Below, one piece after another: positions 20,383-32,107 of a stretch of DNA of 64,000 nucleotides (position 1 is the stretch's first letter; each line of letters opens with the position of its first letter). Source of the stretch: Rhizopus arrhizus (lineage: Eukaryota; Mucoromycota; Mucoromycetes; Mucorales; Rhizopodaceae); NCBI GenBank assembly GCA_024220505.1, contig JAKZZE010000001.1, positions 310,001-374,000 on the forward strand, read 5' to 3'. A program made the position numbers and the translations under genes. The notes below the pieces were generated by a model. That model ran no database searches. It was not told where the DNA came from and worked only from the letters and a program-made list of their open reading frames with translations.

Positions 20383-21277
20383 ATGACTGACCATCACGAA
20401 GAAGATGAACTTGCACCTACACAAACTACCGGTTACAAGCCTGGTGAAAAGAAATCCCTTCAAGAATACCAAAACTTGGACGCTCAAGATGAGTCCTTGA
20501 AAAAGTGGAAGGAATCTCTTGGTTTAAATAACGCTGCTCATGCTAGTAAGTTTTATCTTTTTATATAGTATATTGTATCGGTATTAAATCATTATAAAGC
20601 TGGTCCTTCTGATGATACCCGCAGAGTGAGTTTTATATTATTCATAATTTGACATGTTAACACGTTATTTATAGGTTGTTGTTGAACACATTGCTCTCGA
20701 AATTGAAGGTCGTGAAGACGTCATTGTTGATTTATCCACTCCTGGTAAGTACATGAAAGTATTTTACAACAGCATATTAATAAGAATGATAGATGCTGTT
20801 GAAAAAGCTAATAGTACCCCTTTCACTATTAAGGAAGGCGCTGAATATCGCATGAAGGTTAAATTCAGGCAAGTTGTCTGTTTATAAAAGAGGATACATT
20901 TCATTTACACTTTTCAATAGAGTTCAACATGATGTTGTATCTGGTTTGAAATATTTGCAAGTTGTGAAAAGAAAGGGCATTAGAGGTAAGTAAGAATAAT
21001 AAGTATGCATATAAGTTACTTATTCTTTATAGTTGACAAGACTGAAGAAATGATTGGAAGCTACGGTCCTGCAGCTGATTCCTACGAAAAGAAGTTCCAA
21101 CTTGAAGAAGCTCCTTCTGGTATGCTTGCTAGAGGTCATTATGAAGCAAAGGTAAGCCTACTCCTTTTTAAATAAAATACTCACAATCCCTTTTTCTTAC
21201 AGAGTAAATTTATTGATGATGACAATGTTACACATATGGAGTGGTCTTGGTCTTTCGACATCAAGAAAGACTGGTAA
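20383..21277 (+). CDS. RDI1: Rho GDP-dissociation inhibitor
   Basis: Seven exons (20383-20545, 20600-20625, 20675-20744, 20793-20868, 20921-20985, 21033-21151, 21203-21277) give 197 residues, the usual RhoGDI length. The N-terminal arm contains YKPGEKKSLQEYQNLDAQDESLKKWKESLG, which in the family binds Rho switch regions. The C-terminal immunoglobulin-like fold that takes the prenyl group is seen as FTIKEGAEYRMKVKFRVQHDVVSGLKYLQVVKRKGI, DKTEEMIGSYGP, FQLEEAPSGMLARGHYEAKSKFIDDDN and the terminal W-S-W-x-F-x-I-K-K-D-W. It extracts GDP-bound Rho/Cdc42 from membranes. The fourth intron starts GCAAGT, a GC-AG intron required by the reading phase. Confidence 0.95.
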
Positions 21278-21423
21278 CTTTGTTTTTTCTTTATAAAAAA
21301 TTACCAAAAAAAGAATCTTGTTCTTCTTCTGTTTTATCTTGTTTTCTATATTCTCCTTGGTGTGTATAAATGAAGAAAAAGGGGAATGAGTGGTTTTTAT
21401 TTATGTTTCTGTTCTATACAATA

Positions 21424-22355
21424 TTAGACATCTCCTGGGTATAAGATATCTGGGAATGCGTTCATGTCTGTCAATTCACAAAAGTGATGTATGAATCGAA
21501 TTGGGTATGCAAAATCCACAAAGAGGTATATATTGGCCAGTATATAATCTTCCGATATAATGTTGTTCATAATAAAATAAAGTTCGAGTATAATATAGAT
21601 ACAGACTAGACTAGAGGCTGTAATAGGGAATATGATTTCTAATGGATCCATTTCATACACCAATCTTAGCCACAGTGAGCTTAAACAAATAGCACCTACA
21701 CTACAAATACTGCACACATGCACATATATATAATGTTAGTCTGTTATTCATACAGTCAAATTGTACTTTACAATGGAAGAGCACCAGAAAACGAAAACCT
21801 TTTTTGCAGTGTATACAGTAATAAACAGCATAGACCAAAAATAGACATTGTCATCACCAAAATACCATTTGTATATATCAATTTAGATACTTGATGATCA
21901 TTAGCACAAGCTGTATTACAAACAATCATACTTACTGATATTTGAAACTACAATAGACATTGAAATTGTATATAAAAACAACATAGTCGTTTTACTTGTT
22001 GTTGTTAATTGAAAATATTGTGTCCATAATTGCCATATCATTACTGAAGCAATCACTACAGCAGGTATTAATATAACATACCAAGAATATACACTATGCT
22101 CCTATTAGCATAAAGATTTATTTATTTTTACTGCTTATCTATTTACCTATCTTTAAGCCACTGAAATAAAGGTGAAAAACGTATAATGAAAAATGACATG
22201 AAGGATATTATTAAAAACTGACAGGCTGTTATCGTTATCACTCTCCTTACAAATACTAGTAAACCATAATTCAGTATTCCTCTTTTCTTTCTCTTTTATA
22301 TCTCAGCATTAGTTTTACCCATTTGTTGACTTTTAGGTGCTCGAGAAACTGTCAT
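21424..22355 (-). CDS. BI-1/TMBIM-like multipass membrane protein
   Basis: Exons 22355-22319, 22279-22147, 22093-21936, 21910-21772 and 21709-21424 join into 250 residues with no stop. The first intron (39 nt) removes an in-frame TAA. There are six to seven hydrophobic segments. Motifs follow the Bax-inhibitor-1 family order: RRVITITACQ at the first helix, TYxISMSIVVSNI, LYTLQKRFSFSGALPF (compare Q-x-K-x-D-F-T/S-G), ASSLVCIYIILELYF and EDYILANIYLFVDFAYPIRFI. BI-1 proteins are ER/Golgi calcium-leak and stress-protective proteins. The Asp normally found in the Y-x-x-x-D-T/Q segment is Glu or absent here (YIILELY), so calcium gating may differ. I am fairly sure of the family and not of the function. 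Confidence 0.7.
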
Positions 22356-22524
22356 TCCAAAAATATCTTGGTCGAGGTGAGCAGAACCATACCGTTCAAG
22401 CGAGTCGGGTAAGTCGACTGGTAAATAACGTTCTGTTTGAGTGGAATGTTGAAATGTGTTGTAGTTGCTCATTAAATTTAAGGGTTAACAAAGAGTTTCA
22501 AGTCATTCAAGGCACAGGCACATA

Positions 22525-23790
22525 CAGTCGGTACGGTAGATTTTGGCGGTTCATAAAAATTTAATTGGCGGTTATAAAAAAAGTAATTGTCGGTCATTAA
22601 ACGTTTTGTCAGTTAATGCAAAAAAACAATTCAAACTTTTGAGACTTGTACAATGACAAACATTTTATGAAGATGGACAGGACAATTTTTTCAATGAAAG
22701 AGCAGAAATTTTTTTTTGACTCGATGGAGGATATTTTAGCAGACATCACAAACCCTAATATGTGCTTGAAGCAATAACAAACCAACAGAATTACTTGGCT
22801 CATAAACCTGTTGAGAAGAGTGTTGTAGAAGAGAAAGCTAAGCAACCAAAGACCGAATACTCTAAGCCTGCAAATGCAGAATTTTACATTACTTACATGG
22901 ACAAATAAACATAGAAGTTCATAGATAAAATGAACGAAAGTCCTCAGGAAAAAGGAAATATAAAAGGCACAACTACCGCCCACTTCGTTAAGTTTATCGA
23001 TGAGCTTCTTAACATACTGAATCAGGATGAAAATTTGAGGGCAGTTGTTTAGTGATGGACAACGTTAGTATTCATAAATCGAAACCAATAATACGAAAAA
23101 TTGAAAGTAGTATTATAGAGTAATGTATCTGCCTTCTAATTCACCTGAGCTGAAGCCTATTGAGTAGCTCTGGCCTTTAGTGAAAAGGAAGATGAAACGC
23201 CACCGCTTGACGACAGAAGATATGTACACAAATAAAGGAGTTATACCATCATAACTATCCACAAAAAAAATATATTAAATACACTGCGATCCTGTTAATC
23301 GTAATAGGCTTCCCGACAGTTCTCAACGAATGATTCGCGCCTTTGATTTCTATTTTAGAAGTTTAGAATGTGCAATTATATGTAGCTATGGGTACAAATA
23401 AATACTTTCTACATTCAAAGCCAAGGCAGGATCGCTTTCTCTAGACATTTGATTTAAGGAACGCCTTTAAAAAATACGTTATTCAATCACCCCAGTCATC
23501 TGGCAACTGACGAAGTCGAAGTTTGGTCGGGAGTTGTCCTTAATTCCTCTTTGACTTTTGGAGCTTGTTTTGTATTAAAACGATGTTCATTTTCATGGCG
23601 ATTCTAGTGGTATGCTTTTCCGTGTGGTTGGATATTTCTAGCAGAAATTATTAAACGAAAACACACTATTTTCAGGAATAAATGCCGCCTTTACTTATAA
23701 AGTTTGTAAAAATAGTGTAAGAGGAAAGGAAATAATCAGCTTCACCACATCGGAAATTGAATAGACAGCGTCATAATTAAATAGCCAAAT
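22525..23790 (+). pseudogene. decayed Tc1/IS630-type transposon with transposase relic
   Basis: On the plus strand, the pieces KGTTTAHFVKFIDELLNILN, then MDNVSIHKSKP (second catalytic Asp block), then YLPSNSPELKPIE with WPLVKRKMKRHRL (final Glu block) appear in order between about 22940 and 23230, with stops between them. Downstream, 23500-23780 aligns with 32315-32530, the right end of the 29-32.6 kb element (shared: TTCATGGCGATTC, GTGTGGTTGGAT, ATAATCAGCTT, ACCACAT). The accessory cassette present in that element is missing here. A possible left end, TACAGTCGGTACGG, lies at 22524. The transposase is dead. Confidence 0.7.
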
Positions 23791-25658
23791 GTGCCTCGAG
23801 CATACAAGAAAACTATCCTTGGATGAAGAAGGATCCTTTGTGTTCCTATTTATTTATTTTATATATACTTTGTCATCTGCTGGCAAATATCAAGCAATCT
23901 TTGAGCTTAGCATCCTCTTAGTCATTATCCTTCTATTTTCCTTTTGCTATAAGGTATAGCAATTATGGCGTCGGATATTTGCGCTTTTTCTTGAATTCAG
24001 TAATACCCTTCTTTGTCTTTTGAAGAGATAGTCTAATGCAGTCATTGTATCCAGGATTAATTGGTTTAAATATATATTAAGTAGTCTGGACGACAATATC
24101 AGATCTTAATCGCTCTAAATGCCACAGAACATTTGCTTTAAGTAAAGAAACGCTTTGCTTTTTTCTAGTTTGAAATCATCTCTTGGCTGTTGTTTTTTTT
24201 TTTTTGGACGTAAATTACAAGCAAAATTGATATCATCTTGTATTTTTTTTTTCCACAGAGAGATAATAAAAGATTGCATATTCCATAATCTTGACGTTCA
24301 ACATTATGAGCTACGGTATCTGTATCAACTGTTAGTATACTAGAACAATAATAATCAAACAGGAAAAAAAAACTGGATTTTATTTACATAGAATCTCTGC
24401 TATGTGCAAATGAAAAAAACGCGACTTTATAGTGTGAAATTATCAAATGCGATAATGGACGATCATTGTGTCCAATCTCTTTTTAAAACTAATTACTTGA
24501 GAATAGGAATACTTGAGCACTACATCAGAAAAATACATACTTTGGTAAACATTCCTGCACACTTCAATCAACTACTGTGGCTTGACATTTCTTTTATTTG
24601 ATTGCTTATTTTGTTGAGAGTAGACAGGGCTTTTGATAATTACTTAATTTGATGGTTTATTACAAGCAATAGCAATAGTGCTAGCAGAAATAGTTTTTTC
24701 CATTACTCCCTTGCTTTTATAAATTGGAAGTAGAAACCATATAGAAAAATAAGTCAAAAGAACTTTGAGATATTTGCACAAAGTGAAGAAAATGAAATAC
24801 GATTGAATTCTTTTTGGGCTCTTTTTATATATAAAAAAGGTCGTTATGAAATTGTGTTCTATGCTTATAAACTTGTTTAATTCTTACTATTACGACATTG
24901 TAACCTGGTCTTTTATGGTATCAATAAATTTTAACGAAACTCTCCGAGTTACTTAATATCTTAGACTCTTGTGAACGTTCAAATTGTTTTTATTTGTTGC
25001 ACACGTTTAACCTCTTCTATTCCGGCTGATACAGTTTCAAATATTGCATTTCTTTTTGCGTTGATCCACTTCTAAAGCATAAACATAATTGTATCCTTAT
25101 TAAAGTTAATTTCTTTTTATCTAAGCATATATTAATCATTGCTAACTTTTGAGATAATCAAAGCATTCAAACTTATTTTTGACATAATTACATAAGTCAA
25201 ACAACATGTATTATTAAAGTTGCTTTCCAAAAGCCTAGGCTTGTCTATTTTTATTTACATCTGTCCCCTTTCGGTGTTCCTTATTTAAAGACTTCTTTTG
25301 TTCATTTTGAGCTCTCTTATCATTAGCACTTTCCATTTAAACGTGGTTTGATAAAAATTTTAATTTTTCATAAATCAAGCTGTACAAAATAAATATACAA
25401 AAAGGGATACTTCTTTAAAAACCCTGAAACGTAAAACACATTTGTTTTCAGCGAAGTTCTCACGCTGCTTTGTATAAGGATAAGCTGTCATGTGATTTAT
25501 GGAAACAGGATTTATTTATTTGCCCTTAAATGTGAACGAATACTGCAATTCATAACAATAAACTAATAAACTAATCGTACTTCTTCTTTTTTACTTTTAC
25601 TAAGGGACATATATTGAAGGTTCATACAATAATAAGAGTAAAAATGGTATATAAAGTA
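23791..25658. other. AT-rich intergenic region without a recognised gene
   Basis: About 1.9 kb with only short open stretches (for example 24155-24343 and 24404-24601) of biased composition and no family resemblance. Nothing else is seen. Confidence 0.55.
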
Positions 25659-28600
25659 TTAAATTTTTCCTTTTTCAAGATACTCTCTAAACTGAAATGA
25701 CTTGTCAACATCAAGAAATTCATGCATTAATAAATGTTCTGCTGTAGGTCGCTGTACAGGATCACTAATGCTGTAATGTTAAAGAACAAAAGGAAAAAAT
25801 AAGATAAAAACTTACATGGTAAAGCATTGTTTAAGAAAGTCTTTGGCGCAATCCGATAGATGATCGGGTATACTAGGTGTATTTAATCTACCAAGCTATC
25901 ATATAAATTAGAAAAAAAAAATACAAGCCAATTGAATTACGTTATATATGGCCGCTATTTGATTAAGAGATATCCACGGCCTTTGTCCAGTAAGCATCTC
26001 TAGAACAGTACAGCCCAAGCTCCAAATGTCCACTTTAGCACTGTACGGCTCATTCTTTACTACTTCTGGTGCCATCCAATAAATAGAACCTCTTAGTGAC
26101 ATTCTTGAATTTTGATCGTAGACTCCATCATAGTCATTCTTTTTAGATAATCCAAAATCAGATATTTTGCATATACCGTCTTCTTCGATCAAAATATTAG
26201 CTGCTTTTATATCCTATGTAGAATTTTAAATCACTGATTAATTTCTTTCTTATGTCTTACCCTATGTAAAATGTGCTTTGAGTGAAGATAGGCAAGTCCG
26301 GAACATATTTGCTTTGTGAAATAACAAGCTAGTTTTTCATCAAATGCGCCGTGAACAGCCAATCGACTTGCCAGACTACCTCCTGAAACATACTCCAAAA
26401 ATATATTGATCATTCCTTCCACTTCATCTCTTCCATACCCCAAGTATTGTACTATATTTTCATGATCAAGGTCCCGCAACATCATAATCTCTTGATATAA
26501 TGCCTCTACTCCATCATGCTGTCGTTCGTCAAACAAATCAGAAGCTGTTTTAGGAACTTCTACTTGTTTCACAGCAATGACTTCTCCTGTTCCCAAATTT
26601 AATGCCAAATAAACCCTGCCAAAGGAACCCTTGCCTATCAGCTTACCACGAATCCATTGAATTGGCTTATCAGAAGACTCAGTGTGTGATAAGTTCATTT
26701 GCTCGCTCACAGATGGTAATCGTGACATGGACAGAGAGCTCGCTGGTTTTACCTCAACCACACGCTGACCCCAAAGTTTTGTGCTCTTTCGGCGTATCAT
26801 GCGTTCATTTGTCTTTTTGTAATTTCGACTGGCTTCACGAGCCACAAGACGGATGGATTTGGTAAAAGTAGCGCGTCGGCTGAGAGCATTAACGGTCTCC
26901 ACCTCTATCTCTTTATCTAAATCTTGCTTATCAAAATAACATTCCATATTTTCAAATACAACCTCTGCTGGGGGTCGTTCACCCCAAAAGTTTGCCTTGG
27001 TTAACTGGTTTGCTGAAGAATTGGATGAAGAAAATGGTTTTTTCATAGGTTCATCTGAATCTGGAGTGGTTGGTTTTGATCGTTCAAAGTATATATTGTT
27101 GGTTGCGGGTGGAACAGCCCAGAGAATGCTTTGACGAGTTGCTTCATCTAATGAGTACCAATTTGAAGGAGAAGGTGGAGGGAGAGAGGTGGCGCTAGAT
27201 CTTTTTATTTCATCTGGTGGGGTAGGTGGATCGGAAAGTTGTATGCCAAGAGCAGATTTCACAGGCCTTATAGCCGCTTTTCGACACAGAGGCGAATGGC
27301 TTGATGAAGAAAAGCCGCTGTATAGAGAACATATAAGATAACAGAAAAAATTAGTACTAAATATGTTAAATATATATATTTAAGTTACCTCTGCTTCCTT
27401 GATGATTCAGACGTTGGTGACTGGCCCAAGTCAGGTGTACTAAATGAAAAAGAACCAGATTGTTTGTAAATTGGCTTAACTAGTATCCTGTGAGAAGCTG
27501 TACTATCAGCGATAGAGCAAATATATAATAGCTCCTGTGGATCTACTGGTGTATCTAAGTGGCGTAGAAAGATGTTTTTAGTAATAATATTTATATTTTG
27601 TAATGTATATCTTTTACTTGGATGCCATCCATTTTCATGATAAAATTGGTAACTCTCAGTGGTTCCAGCATAATTAATTCGGTTCAATATATGTTGTTTA
27701 ATCATTAATGGGTCTCTTATGTTTGTCACATTCAAACTGTACCAAGTTTCTTTATCTCCTGTTATTTGTATACGTTGTTCCTATTGAGACAAATTAAAAA
27801 AAAATCGATAAGCTGCATATTATTTACTTTTTGCTGATTAAATTTTATCAGAGACTTCTTTGATGAATGATGCCAATAGCTTGACCAAAATCTTGATGCC
27901 TTATCCACAATGAGTTTATGACCTTCATCGCCCGATTCATGCCGCACGGAACGCGGACTTGAGACCGGTCCATTCAGGGATGAAGCTGAGTTTTGTGATG
28001 TCGATCTGAACGTATTTTTAAATTTGTTAAATGCAGCCTTTGGTGAGTATGACGAGTAATTTTTCCGATTTGTAAATGGAATCGCTACTAAATGATCTGA
28101 GGATGGTGAGGGAGTAGGAGAAGGAGATGATGAAGAATATTCTCTGATATGATCTGAAGAATGATAGCGTGGTGATAGATTAGGACGATAATTATGCACG
28201 TTTGTATTAATAGAGATCTAATAGAATAATTCAGTGTAATGAAAGGCTTTCATCCAATTTGTTTTTTACTTACACTGATAGGGGCATTAGGAGTTGAATA
28301 GTTGTTGGGCTCAAGTGCACGGATTTCATATAAAAGTCTCCGTCTTTCATAATAGGTTGTCATGGATCTATTTAACTTGATGTTGTTATGGATATAAATC
28401 CGAGAATGCATTTAATTTTGCATACTGCTGTTGCTATTACCTTGGCAAATACTCTACCAACTCAGCTAAGGTTATGTTGAGAAACTTTTCATGGCAAATT
28501 CCATGTTCTGAATATAAAATAAAGTAATACAATAAAGATATATCATTTGTACGTTTTATTAATAGTTTTATTTATTTTTGTTTTTTTCTTTTTTTTACTT

Positions 28601-28686
28601 TCAAATACAAGTGCAAACTGTCCCCATTCTTTCTCTTCTAACCACTTTGTTACTTTTTCTTGATTCCAGCAATTAGCTTTTGTCAT
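25659..28686 (-). CDS. STE11: MAP kinase kinase kinase, Ste11/Byr2 type (SAM-RA-kinase)
   Basis: Nine exons (28686-28599, 28507-28441, 28367-28274, 28217-27828, 27780-27389, 27317-26261, 26213-25941, 25895-25816, 25770-25659) encode 850 residues. An N-terminal SAM domain is split over two exons (NCWNQEKVTKWLEEKEWGQF; HGICHEKFLNITLAELVEYLP). A Ser/Pro-rich region follows, then a Ras-association/ubiquitin-like domain at ~214-300 (YSLNVTNIRDPLMIKQHIL). The kinase domain spans ~565-845: GKGSFGRVY, VIAVKQ, HRDIKAANIL (interrupted by intron 6), SDFGLS, GSIYWMAPEVV, DIWSLGCTVLEMLTG. The product should phosphorylate a Ste7-type MAPKK in mating or filamentation signalling, with Ste50- or Ras-type inputs through SAM and RA. 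Length and layout fit Byr2/Ste11; a Bck1-type role is the alternative. Confidence 0.9.
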
Positions 28687-29054
28687 TACACATAAAAATA
28701 AAATAAAATAAAATATAAAAAGGGTGAAAATGGTAAGAAAAGGAACCAAAGGATTCAATCTACTGTGACTGTAAAATTATACTAGTTTTTCCAACTCAAC
28801 TTTGATTCACAATAGATTTTTCTTCAGACTTTCTTATGCAGATTTCAGTTCTCTCTGCACAATAAAGTAATTTCAAAACAAAACTTTGAAGCAAGTATCT
28901 CTTATATAACGAAAGATTATAGAGATAAGAAGTTAAACTACTAATATGTTTGTTATATCATTAGTGATTATTAGATCTTTAAGGATAGACTATCTTGCTT
29001 TAAAATAATGACTAACTTATTATGGAAGATGTTTTTTTTATTTTATTAAACGTA
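28687..29054. other. promoter region of the MAPKKK gene
   Basis: AT-rich stretch between the MAPKKK start and the Tc1/mariner-like element. No motif can be named with confidence. Confidence 0.4.
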
Positions 29055-29114
29055 CAGTCATTTCAGAAAGTAAAGTCGCTGATTTTGAGTTCAATATCGT
29101 GCAAAAAAATTGTG
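29055..29114 (+). repeat. terminal inverted repeat, left
   Basis: Sixty bases identical to the reverse complement of 32526-32585; it begins CAGT after a TA. Confidence 0.95.
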
Positions 29115-29311
29115 CGGTCAATAATGATGTTGATTGATCCCAAAAATAAAGTCCTGCTCACGTGCCACGAATTTCGTTTATTTTTAATTGTCGCTTAGTA
29201 ACTATCCAATAAAATTCTTGGCATTAATTGTTATAAAAAAGGAGTTACGATTCTCTGTGTCCATTCTGCTCTCTTCTTTCTATTTACAATTTATTTTACA
29301 GATATTGAAGT

Positions 29312-30532
29312 TGAGTATGCAATTTTTTTATGAAGATGGACAAGGGCATGTCGTTGATGAACATGGCGTTGAGCCGATGGATCTTGTTGTTGATGAGACC
29401 ATCTAATCCCGTTATACTTCCAGTTGCGGATGAAAGAAGCTATGATGTTGATATGGAGTTATGCAATAAGCGAGGCTACACGGTTTACTCTGATGAAGAC
29501 AAGACTAGATTTTTTCATTTATTTTTCAGCAAATGCTTGAATGCTTCTGCTGCTGCGAGACAATTAGGTATTCATACCCGGGTAGCGCAGAGATGAGTAA
29601 AACGTTATTACGAAGACCCCGAAAGCAATTTCGAAAAAAAGAAAAAATCAGGGCGACGTCGTATTCTTGGGAATGAGCATAAGCAATTTCTTTTAAATTA
29701 CATTGACGAGAATCCTTCTACCGTTGTCAATGAAGTGGTGGAAAGTTTGAAACAAAACTATGAGGATCTCAACGTTTCTCGTAGTACTGTTTATAACTTC
29801 ATGACAACTCAGTGTAATCTATCTATTAAGCAAGCACAGTTTCATCCTGTGGAAAGGAACAGTGAGGAAAAGATTCAGCAAAGATACGACTGGGTTCAAA
29901 AGTGGCAGCAAACTGACCTGGATTTCACAACAAATTGTGTCTTTCTTGATGAATCGGAATTTCACATTAATTTGAAACGGGGTATGGCTTGGTCAAAGAA
30001 AGGCACTCCTGCAGTAGTTACAGTGCCAATGACTAAAGCAAAAACAACTTCTATTTTAGGTGCAATCTCTGCCACAGGTCTAATTAATGTTAGTTTGCGA
30101 GTTCCGAAGCGTATCAAGAAGAGAAAGCTCGGGTGTGATACTGATGGTTATAGCATAGAAACAGTGACAGGACATTACTTGAGCTTCTTAAAAGCTACTC
30201 TTGATGAAATGGACAAGGATATAGAAATGAAGGGACATTATCTTGTCATAGGTAACGCTCCTATCCATAGCTCAACTGACATAGGAAAGTATATTCACAC
30301 TCGAGGATATCGATATGCATATCTTCCTCCATATTCCCCTGAACTGAATCCAATTGAGCAGTTTTGGTCAGTCGTCAAAAGTAAAGTTAAACGAAACAAG
30401 TTTTTGGAAAAAGAATCGCTCATGGCTAGGATCAGTGAGGCATGTGATAGCTTACACTTTAGTGATTTCAAAGACTTCTTTTCTCATTCTGCTAAATGCT
30501 TTGATAAGTGCCTTAACAAAGAAAAATTATAA
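29312..30532 (+). pseudogene. Tc1/IS630-type DDE transposase (inactivated)
   Basis: About 400 residues of a DDE transposase are readable. The N-terminal part (MQFFYEDGQGHVVDEHG) is joined to the rest by a one-base shift near 29395. Next comes a helix-turn-helix (DKTRFFHLFFSKCLNASAAARQLG), then an in-frame TGA at 29594-29596 where relatives have Trp, and a second HTH (GRRRILGNEHKQFLLNYIDENPS). The catalytic core has FLDESEFH (first Asp) and YLPPYSPELNPIEQFW (final Glu), but the second Asp block reads LVIGNAPIH, with Gly in place of the catalytic Asp of L-V-M-D-N. Three independent lesions imply it cannot catalyse transposition, although the element ends are perfect. Confidence 0.88.
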
Positions 30533-30582
30533 AAACGGGGACAGCAATCTGTAAGCCAATAAAAAACATGAGCCAATAGAAA

Positions 30583-30640
30583 ACATGAGCAAAAAAAAAC
30601 ATGAGCAAAAAAAAACATGAGCAAAAAAAAACATGAGCAA
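30583..30640. repeat. 16-bp tandem repeat (ACATGAGCAAAAAAAA)
   Basis: Four tandem copies with little variation form the left edge of the accessory cassette and repeat part of its inverted-repeat sequence. Confidence 0.9.
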
Positions 30641-30850
30641 GCCGATTTTTTTATGAGACTGTTGTGTATTCATATCAATAGCAGACAAATGCTGTATAAA
30701 GGGAAATTGTAGATAAGGGAAATAGGAAGGATGGGTAAATCCAACAAAGAGCGAGCAAGTAAAACACACGCAATAACAAAGGAAAATCACCAGTGGGAAT
30801 AGGGAAAATACAAAGATTGATAGGGTGGGTATATGGCCAACATTCAAGAG

Positions 30851-32107
30851 TCAAGAGTCAAGAGTCAAGTTAAAGGTTTGTTTCCTTGGTGCCAATTTGT
30901 TTTTGATCACGTCCAAATACGCGCTCGACAGTGTATCACAGCGCCAAGGCGACAGATCATTTTCGCTAACCACGCAATGGTCTCGGTACAATGACGCAAC
31001 AAAAAGCAAGTTGTCCATATGTCCCATCAAATCCAGGAGATCACGTTTCTTCGTTGGAATGCGCAATCGAACCAATTCTGTGATAGTGTACAAGAATGGA
31101 TATTCCAATTGCATCGTAAAAAACGTGACTGAATTGGCTGTAACTGGGAAGGACAAGACATTTCGCAAATTGTACCGATCAATTGCTTCTTTGCTGAAGA
31201 TGCACAACCGATAAAAATCTTTGGCAAGCAGTGTGACCGAAACATTGCTGCTCTTTTTGACCTCTCCATAGGCGTTGGTGTACGAGAACCGGTATCCAGA
31301 AGATGCATACACGTCAATTTTGTAATCTGGTCGATTGACAGCATCATCAAACTCTTCTGGGACTATGTTGGAGCAATGGGCAACTTTTGAGGGCTTCTTT
31401 GCTGACAAAAGGCCATGCATAAATGGATGGACGTAGCTGGCAGTCAGATGTGCTTCAGAGAGGGGCTTCATGTCACAGTCGTATAGATACGAGAGTAAGG
31501 CCACTATTGCCATGATAACTGCACATTCATATTCCGTTGGTTCAACGTAATCTTGTGGCAAGGGAGTAACAACTGGCTCGCAAAGTGAGAGAAGCTCGAT
31601 TTTGGCTCGTGTTTCCGTGATGTTTTCATCCACAAACCGCTGAATAATCGATTGAACTGCTGATCTAACGTACGGTTGGAATGTGTTGCGCTTGTACTTG
31701 GACAGTATTTCAGTGCGCGCTGCTGTCAATAAGGAGGGTGGAAAAATGTCGGTTGGCAAATCTTCATAATTGCCCCGTCGCTGCAAGACAAGGATACCAG
31801 ATATAGCCAAAAGCTCGTTGAAATGGTTCTCGACAGCAAATTCAGTTGTACGCGACGCAGCAATATAAGATCAGTGATATTCGATGAATTGGTTTGAGAC
31901 ATCGTGACCATCCAGGTCCCATCGTTTGTCTTTAGGAGATAGATTTTCAAGCGATAGCGCTCTTTTTACATGGTTATTGTCGACTTGATGCGCGAGTTCT
32001 GAATCAGTGTTAAATATGTCGCGACAACCAGGGCAAACGAATTTAATATTGATTGCTGTGCCTTCTTGTGTGTATTTCTTCACGTTGCTTGTGTTGTAGT
32101 CATGCAC
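30851..32107 (-). pseudogene. family X gene, copy 3 (zinc finger + PD-(D/E)XK-like domain; one stop)
   Basis: A single minus-strand frame runs from 32107 to 30851, interrupted only by a TGA at 31871-31873; the part after it is an intact 319-codon frame (31810-30851). The N-terminal part has a C2H2-type zinc finger (FVCPGCRDIFNTDSELAHQVDNNH). The C-terminal part has a helical segment, SEAHLTASYVHPFMHGLL, then NRPDYKIDVYASSG and, about 17 residues on, AYGEVKK. P-D-x(~20)-E-x-K is the signature of PD-(D/E)XK nucleases. LLAKDFYRLCIFSKEAID and LVRLRIP follow. Positions line up with copies 1 and 2 (KxD-I/L-R...GE/AEV). No named family is assigned. Upstream exons may lie in 32110-32270. Confidence 0.6.

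Noticed and set aside
22296..22298. In-frame TAA suggesting the BI-1-like gene is a pseudogene
   Set aside because: A 39-nt GT-AG intron (22318-22280) with a CTAAT branch-like motif removes it and restores the frame, so I treat the gene as intact.
30527..30847. Minus-strand 106-codon hydrophobic frame downstream of the transposase
   Set aside because: It reads the tandem ACATGAGCAAAAAAAA repeat and the cassette edge; no gene features.
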